Made by a program: the position numbers and the translations under genes. Positions 31,932 to 39,187 of a stretch of DNA of 64,000 nucleotides are shown one piece after another; position 1 is the stretch's first letter; every line of letters starts with the position of its first letter. A model generated the notes under the pieces. The model saw only the letters and a list, made by a program, of their open reading frames with translations, ran no database searches and had not been told where the DNA came from. Source of the stretch: Xanthomonas sp. AM6 (GTDB taxonomy: Bacteria; Pseudomonadota; Gammaproteobacteria; Xanthomonadales; Xanthomonadaceae); the NCBI RefSeq assembly GCF_025665335.1, contig NZ_CP106869.1:646501-710500 (forward strand). The letters run 5' to 3'.

Positions 31932-34193
31932 ATGCGTCATCCTCTTTCCCGCGCTGTCGCCCTGGCGCTGGCCGCGTTGGTCGCCGGGCCGGTGTTCGCG
32001 CAGGAAGTCCCGCAGGAAACCGCGACCCGGCAGGCGTCCGATCCGGTCACGCTCGACCAGGTCGTGGTGAGCGCGCAGAAGCGCGTGACCAACCTGCAGG
32101 AAACGCCGATCTCGGTGTCGGTGCTCAACGACGAGGAACTGAAGGATCGCAGTGCGATTTCCCTCGGCAGCCTGGCCGACGGCTCGATTCCCTCGCTGCG
32201 TATCGCGCCGTTCGCCACCCGCAGCTCGGCGCTGAACATCGGCATCCGCGGCATCGGCGCCAGCGGCGATGCCAACCAGCCGGCGCGCGACCAGGGCGTG
32301 GGCGTGTACGTCGACGGCGTGTTCCTCGGCCGCGCCCAGGGACTGGGGACCGCGCTGTACGACGTGGAACGCATCGAGGTGCTGAAGGGGCCGCAAGGCA
32401 CGCTGTTCGGCCGCAACACCGAAGGCGGCGCCATCAGCATCGTGACCAAGGCGCCGACCGGCGAGTTCGGGCTGAGGACCAACGTCGGCGTCTCCAATTA
32501 CGACGGCTACAGCAGCGGCATGCACCTGGATCTGCCGCGCGTGGGCGATGTCAGCTTCAAGATCGACGCGGTGCAGGCGCATCGCGGCGGCACCACCGAC
32601 AATCCGATGCGCGGTGAGGAGGATTTCAACGGCTACAACAAGCGCGGCGCGCGCCTCAGTGCGCTGTGGCAGCCGAGCGACGACTTCGAGGCCCTGTACG
32701 CGCTCGACCATTCCTACGACGCGACCACGCCCTACCATGCCCAGTACCTGGGCGGCGGCAGCGCTCGGCGTGGTCCGTTGCTGAGCGCCGGCGCGCAGCG
32801 CGACCGGCGCGACTCGGCCATCATCGGCGTGCCGCAGGAAGAGAACGTCGGCAAGACCGATGGCCACCTGTTGAACCTGACCTGGACGCTGTCGGACGAT
32901 CTGCAGCTGAAGTCGATCAGTTCGTACCGCCAACTGGAACAGGGCCAGTTCGACAACGGCCTGAACGATGCGATCTCCTCGTTCGCGCCGAACGGCGAGT
33001 TCGGGCGCTACAGCCTGGCCCAGTTCTACCAGCATCAGTACAGCCAGGAATTCCAGTTGATCGGCAACACCGCGCAGGTGGAATACGTCGCCGGCGCGTT
33101 CTACTACCACGAAACCGTGGGCGACAACGCGCAGACACCGAACACCCTACGCTGGAATGCCGACGGCACCGCCTACACCACGATCAACCAGCCGCTGGAC
33201 CTGGGCAAGGTGCGCATCGACCGCGCCAGCAAGGCCAAGGCCGACAGCCTCGGCGTCTTCGGCCAGGCCACCTGGACTCCGGCCTCGATCGAGGACCTGC
33301 ACCTGACCGCCGGCGGGCGCTGGACCAAGGACGATAAGGAAGGGCGGCTGCACACCTTGAACGGCGCAGCGTCCAACCTGGGATTCGAAGGCTCGTGGAG
33401 CCGCTTCGACCCGATGCTCAACGTGGCCTACGACCTGGGCGACGACACGATGGTCTACGCCAAGTGGAGCACCGGCTTCAAGGCCGGCGGCGCCAATTCG
33501 CGTTCGATCAGCTACCGCGCGTTCGCGCCGGAAGAGGTCGAAGCGATCGAGCTCGGCGCCAAGACCCAGTTCTGGGACGACCGCGCGCGGCTGAACCTGG
33601 CGCTGTTCTCCGCCACGGTCAAGGACCGGCAGATGGACTTCTTCCTGCCGCTGGCGCCAGGCCAGACCCGTACCGTGTCCGACACCACCAATGCCAGCAC
33701 CGACGGCAAGTCCAAGGGCGCGGAACTGGAGTTCAGCATCATGCCGCTGGACGGCCTGACCCTGAGCGTGGACTACGCCTACACCAAGGCCGACCCGCTG
33801 AGCGCGCCCAATCCGTATGTGCCCGGCAATCCCCTGGTCACCGTGCTGCCGCTGTACGCACCGGAAAACGCCGGCAGCATCGGCATCGACTACCTGGTGC
33901 CGCTGGGCGCTTCGGCGCTGAAGTTCCACCTCGACGGCAACTGGTCCGACGGCTACTACACCAGCGAGGTCGAGCAGACCCTCACCGACAGTTCCTTCGT
34001 CGTCAACGCGCGCGTGGCCTTGATCGACGTGTCGCTGGGCGGCAGCGGGGCCACGGCGGAATTCTCGCTGTGGTCGCGCAACCTGCTGGACGAGGAGCAC
34101 CTGTTCTACACCAGCAATACCGCGAGCCTGGGCACCTACGGCATCTTCAACGACCCGCGCACCTTCGGGCTCGACGTTGCCATCCGCTTCTGA
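31932..34193 (+). CDS. TonB-dependent outer membrane receptor
   Basis: This 753-residue protein is an outer membrane active transporter powered by TonB. It has a signal peptide (MRHPLSRAVALALAALVAGPVFA), then a TonB-box-like DPVTLDQVVVSAQKR, the plug domain (LQETPISVSVLNDEEL, VLKGPQGTLFGRNTEGGAI) and a 22-strand-type barrel ending in FGLDVAIRF with a terminal aromatic. There is no N-terminal STN signalling domain, so it is not itself a cell-surface-signalling receptor. The phosphatase gene follows after 11 bases. Substrate unknown; with a phosphatase partner and a Pho-box-like promoter, a phosphorylated organic compound is a reasonable guess. Confidence 0.92.
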   Translation: MRHPLSRAVALALAALVAGPVFAQEVPQETATRQASDPVTLDQVVVSAQKRVTNLQETPISVSVLNDEELKDRSAISLGSLADGSIPSLRIAPFATRSSALNIGIRGIGASGDANQPARDQGVGVYVDGVFLGRAQGLGTALYDVERIEVLKGPQGTLFGRNTEGGAISIVTKAPTGEFGLRTNVGVSNYDGYSSGMHLDLPRVGDVSFKIDAVQAHRGGTTDNPMRGEEDFNGYNKRGARLSALWQPSDDFEALYALDHSYDATTPYHAQYLGGGSARRGPLLSAGAQRDRRDSAIIGVPQEENVGKTDGHLLNLTWTLSDDLQLKSISSYRQLEQGQFDNGLNDAISSFAPNGEFGRYSLAQFYQHQYSQEFQLIGNTAQVEYVAGAFYYHETVGDNAQTPNTLRWNADGTAYTTINQPLDLGKVRIDRASKAKADSLGVFGQATWTPASIEDLHLTAGGRWTKDDKEGRLHTLNGAASNLGFEGSWSRFDPMLNVAYDLGDDTMVYAKWSTGFKAGGANSRSISYRAFAPEEVEAIELGAKTQFWDDRARLNLALFSATVKDRQMDFFLPLAPGQTRTVSDTTNASTDGKSKGAELEFSIMPLDGLTLSVDYAYTKADPLSAPNPYVPGNPLVTVLPLYAPENAGSIGIDYLVPLGASALKFHLDGNWSDGYYTSEVEQTLTDSSFVVNARVALIDVSLGGSGATAEFSLWSRNLLDEEHLFYTSNTASLGTYGIFNDPRTFGLDVAIRF

Positions 34194-34204
34194 GGACACA
34201 TCAC

Positions 34205-35377
34205 ATGAAGAACAGCAAGCCACTGTTGGCCCTCGCCATTGCCGCCCTCGCGTTCGACGCACAGGCGCAGTTGCCGACCGACATCGCCGTCGAGCGCGTT
34301 TCGCCGACCAGGATCGCCGTGGTCTGGACCGGCGCGCTGGCCGCCGACGAAAAACTCGACCTCGTGCTCAGCGATGCCCAGGGCAAGGTTCCCGGCAACG
34401 CCAAGCGGATCGACGATGCGCCCGGCGCCAGCGGCCGCGTGGAGCTCGAACATGTCGCCGGCACGCGCCCCTACGTGCTGGTCGACGACAACGAAGGCCA
34501 CAAGGAAATCGTCGCCGAACGCGTGCTGCCGCTGGAAGGCGGAGTCAACTTCCGCGACCTCGGCGGCTACCGCACCACCGACGGCCGCAGCGTCAAGTGG
34601 GGCAGGCTCTACCGTTCCGGGGTGATGAGCGACCTGACCGATGCCGACTACGCCTACCTGCAGAAGCTCGGCATCAAGACCATCTGCGACCTGCGTTCGC
34701 AGGAAGAGCGAAAGGTCGAGCCGACCGATGCGCAGCGCATCACCCAAGGTGGCGACTACTACAGCCTGGACTACAAGCTGGATTTCGACCCGGGCGCCTT
34801 CGCCAAGGCGTTCTCCACGCCGTCGGCCAACCCGGAAATGGCCGCGCTGCGCGTGTTCGGCAGTTTCTACCGGACGATGCCGAAGATGTACGCGGCGCAG
34901 TTCAAGCAGGCCTTCGCCGATCTGCAGGAAGGCAACGGCCTGCTGTTCAACTGCAGCGCCGGCAAGGACCGCACCGGCGTGCTGGGTGCACTGGTGCTCA
35001 CCGCGCTGGGCGTGGCCCCGGACACGGTCAGCGCCGACTACGCGCTGAGCGCCCTCGTCTATCCGAAGCAGGAAGCGGCACGCCAGGCCAAGCATGCCGC
35101 GTCCAAGGCCAAGGGCGCGCCCAAGGCCGACGGCCCGCACAGTGCGACCATGGAAGCGATGAGCAAGCTGCCGCCGGAAGCGCTGAAGGTGCTGTCGGGC
35201 ACCGACGCCTCGCTGATCGCGGCCGCGTTCGACCAGATCCGCAACGACTACGGCTCGCTCGACGCCTACTTCGAGAAAGAACTGGGCGTGAGCCGCGAAG
35301 ACCGCAAGCGACTGCAGGCGATCTACCTGGAGCCGGCCCCGCTGGTGGCCGCAAGCGAAAGGCGCGCCGCCCGCTAG
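34205..35377 (+). CDS. secreted tyrosine/lipid phosphatase (CX5R, MptpB-like)
   Basis: This 390-residue protein starts with a signal peptide (MKNSKPLLALAIAALAFDAQA), so it acts in the periplasm or outside. An N-terminal beta domain of about 95 residues precedes a phosphatase domain with GGVNFRDLGGYRTTDGRSVKWGRLYRSGVMSDL in parts and the P-loop NCSAGKDRTG (C-S-A-G-K-D-R). The lysine and aspartate in the loop are typical of the MptpB/LipA group (Y_phosphatase3), some of which also act on phosphoinositides. A lysine/alanine-rich insertion (KHAASKAKGAPK) precedes the C-terminal helices. It is 11 bases after the receptor gene and presumably co-transcribed. Confidence 0.88.
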   Translation: MKNSKPLLALAIAALAFDAQAQLPTDIAVERVSPTRIAVVWTGALAADEKLDLVLSDAQGKVPGNAKRIDDAPGASGRVELEHVAGTRPYVLVDDNEGHKEIVAERVLPLEGGVNFRDLGGYRTTDGRSVKWGRLYRSGVMSDLTDADYAYLQKLGIKTICDLRSQEERKVEPTDAQRITQGGDYYSLDYKLDFDPGAFAKAFSTPSANPEMAALRVFGSFYRTMPKMYAAQFKQAFADLQEGNGLLFNCSAGKDRTGVLGALVLTALGVAPDTVSADYALSALVYPKQEAARQAKHAASKAKGAPKADGPHSATMEAMSKLPPEALKVLSGTDASLIAAAFDQIRNDYGSLDAYFEKELGVSREDRKRLQAIYLEPAPLVAASERRAAR

Positions 35378-35509
35378 CGGACGCGGCTTCCTGGGCGTCA
35401 TCGCCAGCGCCGCGGTTGCGATCATCGCGGTGGCGATGCGGTCGGCAGCGCAAGGGCGCGGCGCAGTTGCGCACGGCATGCGGGCGAGACTTTGCAAGGA
35501 AGGGAAGAT

Positions 35510-36010
35510 ATGCAACAGGACAAGAGGGGACGCCGGCAATCTGGCTGGCGGCGTCGCTTGCGCATGCTATCGCTGGCGAGGGCGTGCGGCATCTTCGTGG
35601 GCGGCGCGATGCTGGCCGCTGGCGCCGGGGCAACGGCGACGCCGGTGCCGGCACCGGTGCCTACGCACTGGGTGCCCTACGCCGCGCTCGCCAGCGGCGA
35701 ATTGCAGCACCGCCTCAGCGACGAAGGTGGCGACCTGGTGACGCGGTTGCATGCGTGGCTGGAGCAGCCGCAGGTGGTGGCGGCGCATGCCGAGCCGTGG
35801 GTGGTGCGTATCTGGATATCGGCGCAGGGTCGCATCGAACGCGCCGAGTTCCGGACGCTCGGCAGCCCCCAGGCCGACGCCGACCTGCGCGCGCTGCTGG
35901 CCGCCAAGCCGCTGTCGGCACTGCCGCCGGCCGACATGCAGCAACCGCTGGTGCTAGGGCTGTCGCTGCGCGCGAATCCGGATTACGCCCCGTCTGGCTC
36001 GCAGCGCTGA
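35510..36010 (+). CDS. small TonB C-terminal-domain-like exported protein
   Basis: This 166-residue protein has a basic N-terminus and one hydrophobic segment (about residues 22-45, SLARACGIFVGGAMLAAGAG), then a soluble domain with VVRIWISAQGRIERAEFRTL and QADADLRALLAAKPLSALPP. This aligns by eye with the C-terminal domain of the TonB-like protein encoded at 56889 (VHVWLDGSGALTRVELLRGS), so I read it as a TonB_C fold anchored to or released from the inner membrane. It lacks the long proline-rich spanner of TonB. The start at 35510 has a strong AAGGAAGGGAAG ribosome site; a TTG at 35492 is less likely. It may work with the sigma/anti-sigma genes nearby. Confidence 0.65.
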   Translation: MQQDKRGRRQSGWRRRLRMLSLARACGIFVGGAMLAAGAGATATPVPAPVPTHWVPYAALASGELQHRLSDEGGDLVTRLHAWLEQPQVVAAHAEPWVVRIWISAQGRIERAEFRTLGSPQADADLRALLAAKPLSALPPADMQQPLVLGLSLRANPDYAPSGSQR

Positions 36011-36061
36011 GGCGCCTCGGCCACGCGACGCTCCATCGCGCGCCGCCGCTCCTTCGCCGTT

Positions 36062-36445
36062 TCAGCGGTTGGGCACGACCGGGCGCGGCGCGGGCGGCGG
36101 CGGCCGTTGCGGGGTGGTGGACTTGCCGAAGGCATTGCCCATCCGTTGGCTGGTGGCGGCGCGATCCGCCAGTCCCAGTTCCGCCGGCGGGCGCCGGGCG
36201 ATGCGCTCGGAGGCTGTCATGGCGGCGGGCCGGCCGTCGGTGGCCATGTGTTGGCCGGCGAGCATTTGGCTGAAGCAACCGTAGTCCGGAATGCGTTCGC
36301 CGTTCACTTCGACTTCGATGCAATGAAGCGCCGCCGCGTCCGCATCCTGCGGTTCCGGATCGACCGCGTGCGCATCGGCCGCAAGCAATGCCAGGGCGAT
36401 CGGCAGGATGGACAGGCGGGGACGCGGCGGTCCAGGTCGGGACAT
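36062..36445 (-). CDS. small secreted protein of unknown function
   Basis: This 127-residue protein starts with a signal peptide (RPRLSILPIALALLAADAHA). The mature part has two cysteines in LHCIEVEVNGERIPDYGCF and a proline-rich end (PQRPPPPAPRPVVPNR). I do not recognise a family. It reads opposite to, and lies between, the TonB_C-like gene and the STN/sigma/anti-sigma genes, starting 54 bases from the STN gene. The two-cysteine, proline-tailed exported layout suggests a periplasmic protein, perhaps a partner of the signalling module. That is inference from position only. Confidence 0.65.
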   Translation of the reverse strand: MSRPGPPRPRLSILPIALALLAADAHAVDPEPQDADAAALHCIEVEVNGERIPDYGCFSQMLAGQHMATDGRPAAMTASERIARRPPAELGLADRAATSQRMGNAFGKSTTPQRPPPPAPRPVVPNR

Positions 36446-36499
36446 GAATGTCACTGGATTGAAATCGAGCCCGATTAGTGTGATGGATTCCGCGTTGCG

Positions 36500-37288
36500 A
36501 TGGTGGCGCGTCTTGCATGCAGTTTGATGACACCTGGACGCGACGCCATCGGTAGCCACACGCCGCGGCATGCGTCCGGATCATCCAGGGGTAGGCGCTA
36601 CGCGCTCGTCGTGTTGGCGCTCGCCTGGCTGCATCCACCGGCAGCGTTCGCGCACGCGCCGCGATCGGGCAACGGTGCGGAGGCGCGGGTGGAGGCGGTG
36701 CGCGCGTTCGACATTCCTTCGCAACCGTTGGCCGATGCGTTGCAGGCGTTCGGGGAGGCGACCGGATTGGCCGTGCTGATCGATTCGCGCCTGCTGGTCG
36801 GGCTGGAGTCCTCGCCGGTCTCGGGACGCTATCGGCAAAGGGAGGCACTGCAGTTGATGTTGGTCGGCACAGGGCTTGCGCCCAGGTACGTGGAGGACGG
36901 GGCGTTCACCCTGGTGGCGACTGGCACCGTCTCGTCCGCCACCGAAAACGCGCATGCGGTGCCCGCGACGACGGCGGGGAGCGTGGCTGCGCGCGCGAGG
37001 AGCGCGCGCGTCATCCAGCGCTCGCTGGAGCAGGCCTTGTGCGCGTCGGCGCTGGCGCGTCCCGGCCGTTATCGCGCCGGGGTGCGCTTCTGGCTGGACG
37101 AAGGCGATCGGATCCGGCAGCCGGAACTGTTCGAATCCAGCGGCGATGCGCAACGCGACTTGGAGATCGTGCGGCGCCTGGCCGGATTGCCGCTGCGCGG
37201 CCTGCCGAGCGAGGTACCGCAACCGGTGATGCTGTTGTTGCTGCCGGAATCGGACACGTCCACGCCACCATGCAAGCGATCGCAATGA
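36500..37288 (+). CDS. STN-domain signalling protein with TonB_C-like end (VreA-like)
   Basis: This 262-residue protein has a signal sequence (RRYALVVLALAWLHPPAAFAHA) followed by an STN domain (AFDIPSQPLADALQAFGEATGLAVLIDSRL in parts, then GLESSPVSGRYRQREALQLMLVGTGL). This is the periplasmic domain that cell-surface-signalling receptors use to contact FecR proteins. No barrel follows; the C-terminal 80 residues (RYRAGVRFWLDEGDRIRQPE, LEIVRRLAGLPLRGLP) resemble a TonB C-terminal domain. The same combination without a barrel is known for P. aeruginosa VreA. The start could also be the ATG at 36527. The stop overlaps the sigma gene by four bases. Confidence 0.8.
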   Translation: MVARLACSLMTPGRDAIGSHTPRHASGSSRGRRYALVVLALAWLHPPAAFAHAPRSGNGAEARVEAVRAFDIPSQPLADALQAFGEATGLAVLIDSRLLVGLESSPVSGRYRQREALQLMLVGTGLAPRYVEDGAFTLVATGTVSSATENAHAVPATTAGSVAARARSARVIQRSLEQALCASALARPGRYRAGVRFWLDEGDRIRQPELFESSGDAQRDLEIVRRLAGLPLRGLPSEVPQPVMLLLLPESDTSTPPCKRSQ

Positions 37289-37821
37289 GCGCCGGCCTGC
37301 GCAGCCTGTTCCTCGACAACTACGAGGCCTTCCGCAAGCGCCTGAGGCGGCGGCTGGGTTCGGACGATCTGGCCTTGGACGCGTTGCAGGAAACCTGGTT
37401 GCGGGTGGAGCGCATGGGCGCTGCGACCCACCCGCAGCGCAATCCGGTCGCCTACCTGTTCCGGATGGCGGTGAACGTCGCCTCGGACCAGCGTGCCAGC
37501 CAGGCGCGGGTGCTGACCGGCGAAGAAATCGAGGCGCTGATGGACGAGGACACCGGCGGCATCGACCCGGCGGTGGTCGCCTTCGGCCAGTCGGAACTGC
37601 TGCTGCTCGCGCAAGCGCTGCAGGAACTCAGCCCGCGGCAGCGCGCCATCCTGGTGGCGGCGCGGATCGAACAGCAGCCTTTGGACGCCATCGCCCAGCA
37701 GCACGGCGTATCGCTGCGGATGATCGGCAAGGAATTGAAGAGGGCGCTGCAACACTGCGCCACGCGGCTGGACCGGAAAGCCGTGCAGCGGTTCGGTCCG
37801 GGGGCGGGAAAACCGTCCTGA
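37285..37821 (+). CDS. ECF sigma factor, FecI-like (VreI-like)
   Basis: This 178-residue extracytoplasmic-function sigma factor contains region 2 (LFLDNYEAFRKRLRRRLGSD, LDALQETWLRVERMG, NPVAYLFRMAVNVASDQ) and region 4 (ALQELSPRQRAILVAARIEQQPLDAIAQQHGVSLRMIGKELKRAL). The FecI-type pattern agrees with the FecR-like gene immediately after it. The ATG at 37285 overlaps the STN gene stop (ATGA); an ATG at 37270 is also in frame. The likely target is the huge exoprotein gene 1.4 kb downstream and perhaps its own operon. Confidence 0.87.
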   Translation: MSAGLRSLFLDNYEAFRKRLRRRLGSDDLALDALQETWLRVERMGAATHPQRNPVAYLFRMAVNVASDQRASQARVLTGEEIEALMDEDTGGIDPAVVAFGQSELLLLAQALQELSPRQRAILVAARIEQQPLDAIAQQHGVSLRMIGKELKRALQHCATRLDRKAVQRFGPGAGKPS

Positions 37822-38864
37822 TGAATATGAAGACCACAGAACCGATGCCCACTGGTGCGTCCGTCAGGGAGCAGGCGCAGCACTGGCTGCTGCGGCTGAC
37901 GTCCGGTCGCGCCACCGTGGACGATGCGGAGGCGTTTCGCCGCTGGCGCCAGGCCGATCCGCTGCATGCGCGCGCTTTCGCCGAAGCCCGGCAGGTGTGG
38001 CGGGCGCTGGAGCCGGCGCACGGGCTGGCGGTGGCTGCCGAGCGCGGGCGGGCCGATGCTGCCGCGCCTGGCAACGCCGCCACGCCGCTTGCGCCACGCC
38101 CGGGCGCCACGCTTGGGCGCCGGCATGGGCGTGAGGTGCGCATGGGACGCCGCGCGTTCCTCGGCGGCGCGGTGGCGGCCGCCACGGGCTGGATGGTCGC
38201 CAAATCGCCGCTGGGCCTGTGGCCGGACTGGCAGGAAATGTCGGCCGACTATCGCACCGCCACCGGCGAAAGCCTCGAATTCGACGTGCAGGGATTGACG
38301 ATCGCGATGGCCACCCGGACCGCGCTGAAGCGCCAGCCCGGCGGCGGCCGTTCGGTCGGCATTGAACTGCTCGAAGGCGAAGCGCAGTTCGAACTGCCGC
38401 GCGCCGCGGCGGCGGGTTTCTCGGTTCTGGTCGCGGGCGCCGAGGTCGTCCCCTCGCCCGGCTCGCGCATCAACGTGCGTTGCGTGGACGACGACATCAG
38501 GGTGACCTGCCTGCAGGGCGCGGCACGGGTCAGCCGCAACGGACGCAACGTGGTGCTGCAGTCGGCCTGGCAGGCGCGGTTGGCGCCGAACCGGATCGCG
38601 TCGGTGGCGCAGGTCGATGCCGAGCGCATCGACGGTTGGCGGCACGGCCTGCTGATCTTCAACAACGAGCCGCTGGCGGCGGTCGTGGACGAGATCAACC
38701 GCCATCGCGGCGGCCGGATCGTCGTGACCAACAGCGCACTGGCCGAGCGGCTGGTGCAGGCGCGGATCCCGCTCGATCGCCTGGACACTTTCGTCGACCT
38801 GGTGCGCGATGCCTATGGGGCAAGGATCCTGTCGATGCCCGGCGGCGTGATCGTGATGAGCTGA
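37821..38864 (+). CDS. FecR-like anti-sigma factor (VreR-like)
   Basis: This 347-residue inner membrane sigma regulator has a cytoplasmic N-terminal domain (REQAQHWLLRLTSGRATVDDAEAFRRWRQADPLHARAF in parts, the DUF4880 pattern), one membrane segment near residues 108-128 (GRRAFLGGAVAAATGWMVA), and a periplasmic FecR domain (LLEGEAQFELPRAAAAGFSV through GAARVSRNGRNVVLQSA). It ends in an STN-like module (FNNEPLAAVVDEINRHRGGR). A twin arginine precedes the membrane segment, as in FecR proteins known to need Tat export. It overlaps the sigma gene by one base (TGATG). It would receive a signal from the STN protein and release the sigma factor. Confidence 0.87.
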   Translation: MNMKTTEPMPTGASVREQAQHWLLRLTSGRATVDDAEAFRRWRQADPLHARAFAEARQVWRALEPAHGLAVAAERGRADAAAPGNAATPLAPRPGATLGRRHGREVRMGRRAFLGGAVAAATGWMVAKSPLGLWPDWQEMSADYRTATGESLEFDVQGLTIAMATRTALKRQPGGGRSVGIELLEGEAQFELPRAAAAGFSVLVAGAEVVPSPGSRINVRCVDDDIRVTCLQGAARVSRNGRNVVLQSAWQARLAPNRIASVAQVDAERIDGWRHGLLIFNNEPLAAVVDEINRHRGGRIVVTNSALAERLVQARIPLDRLDTFVDLVRDAYGARILSMPGGVIVMS

Positions 38865-39187
38865 GGCGCTCTGCGGCCGGTTTCGGGCGATTGCAGGCGT
38901 CGGTCTTCGCGTGCCGCGTATGCCGCAGGATCGCCGGGCGCGCGCGGTATAGCGCGTCCACATGACACCGGCATGAAACGCGCCAGGCGATTTGCGGCTG
39001 TTTCGCGGCGCGCATGAAATTTTTGTTGCAGCGGTTCAGTCCGCGCCGCAAGCGCCGGTCTTATCCCTCGTAACGAGCGCAACGCGGTGCATTGCGAAGA
39101 TCGTGGCCGCGCGATGCGCGGCCGCGATCGGCATGGATCGAAGGCGCTCGTCCATATCAGCGAACGATATTCCGACGGGTGGATGCA
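38865..39187 (+). promoter_or_regulatory. 323-base control region before the exoprotein gene
   Basis: No gene is seen here. Candidate sites include a GAAATTTTTGTT sequence (39016-39027) that resembles the -35 of FecI-type ECF promoters. An inverted Pho-box-like pair, ATGACAC-CGGC-ATGAAAC (38962-38979; 11 of 14 positions on the minus strand), is also present. GCATGAAA occurs twice (38971 and 39012). None is proven. The region is long enough to hold both an ECF-sigma promoter and upstream activator sites for tpsA. Confidence 0.4.

Noticed and set aside
31932-34193. Receptor as the signalling receptor for the FecI/FecR-like pair
   Set aside because: It has no STN domain between the signal peptide and the plug, so it cannot signal in the usual way.
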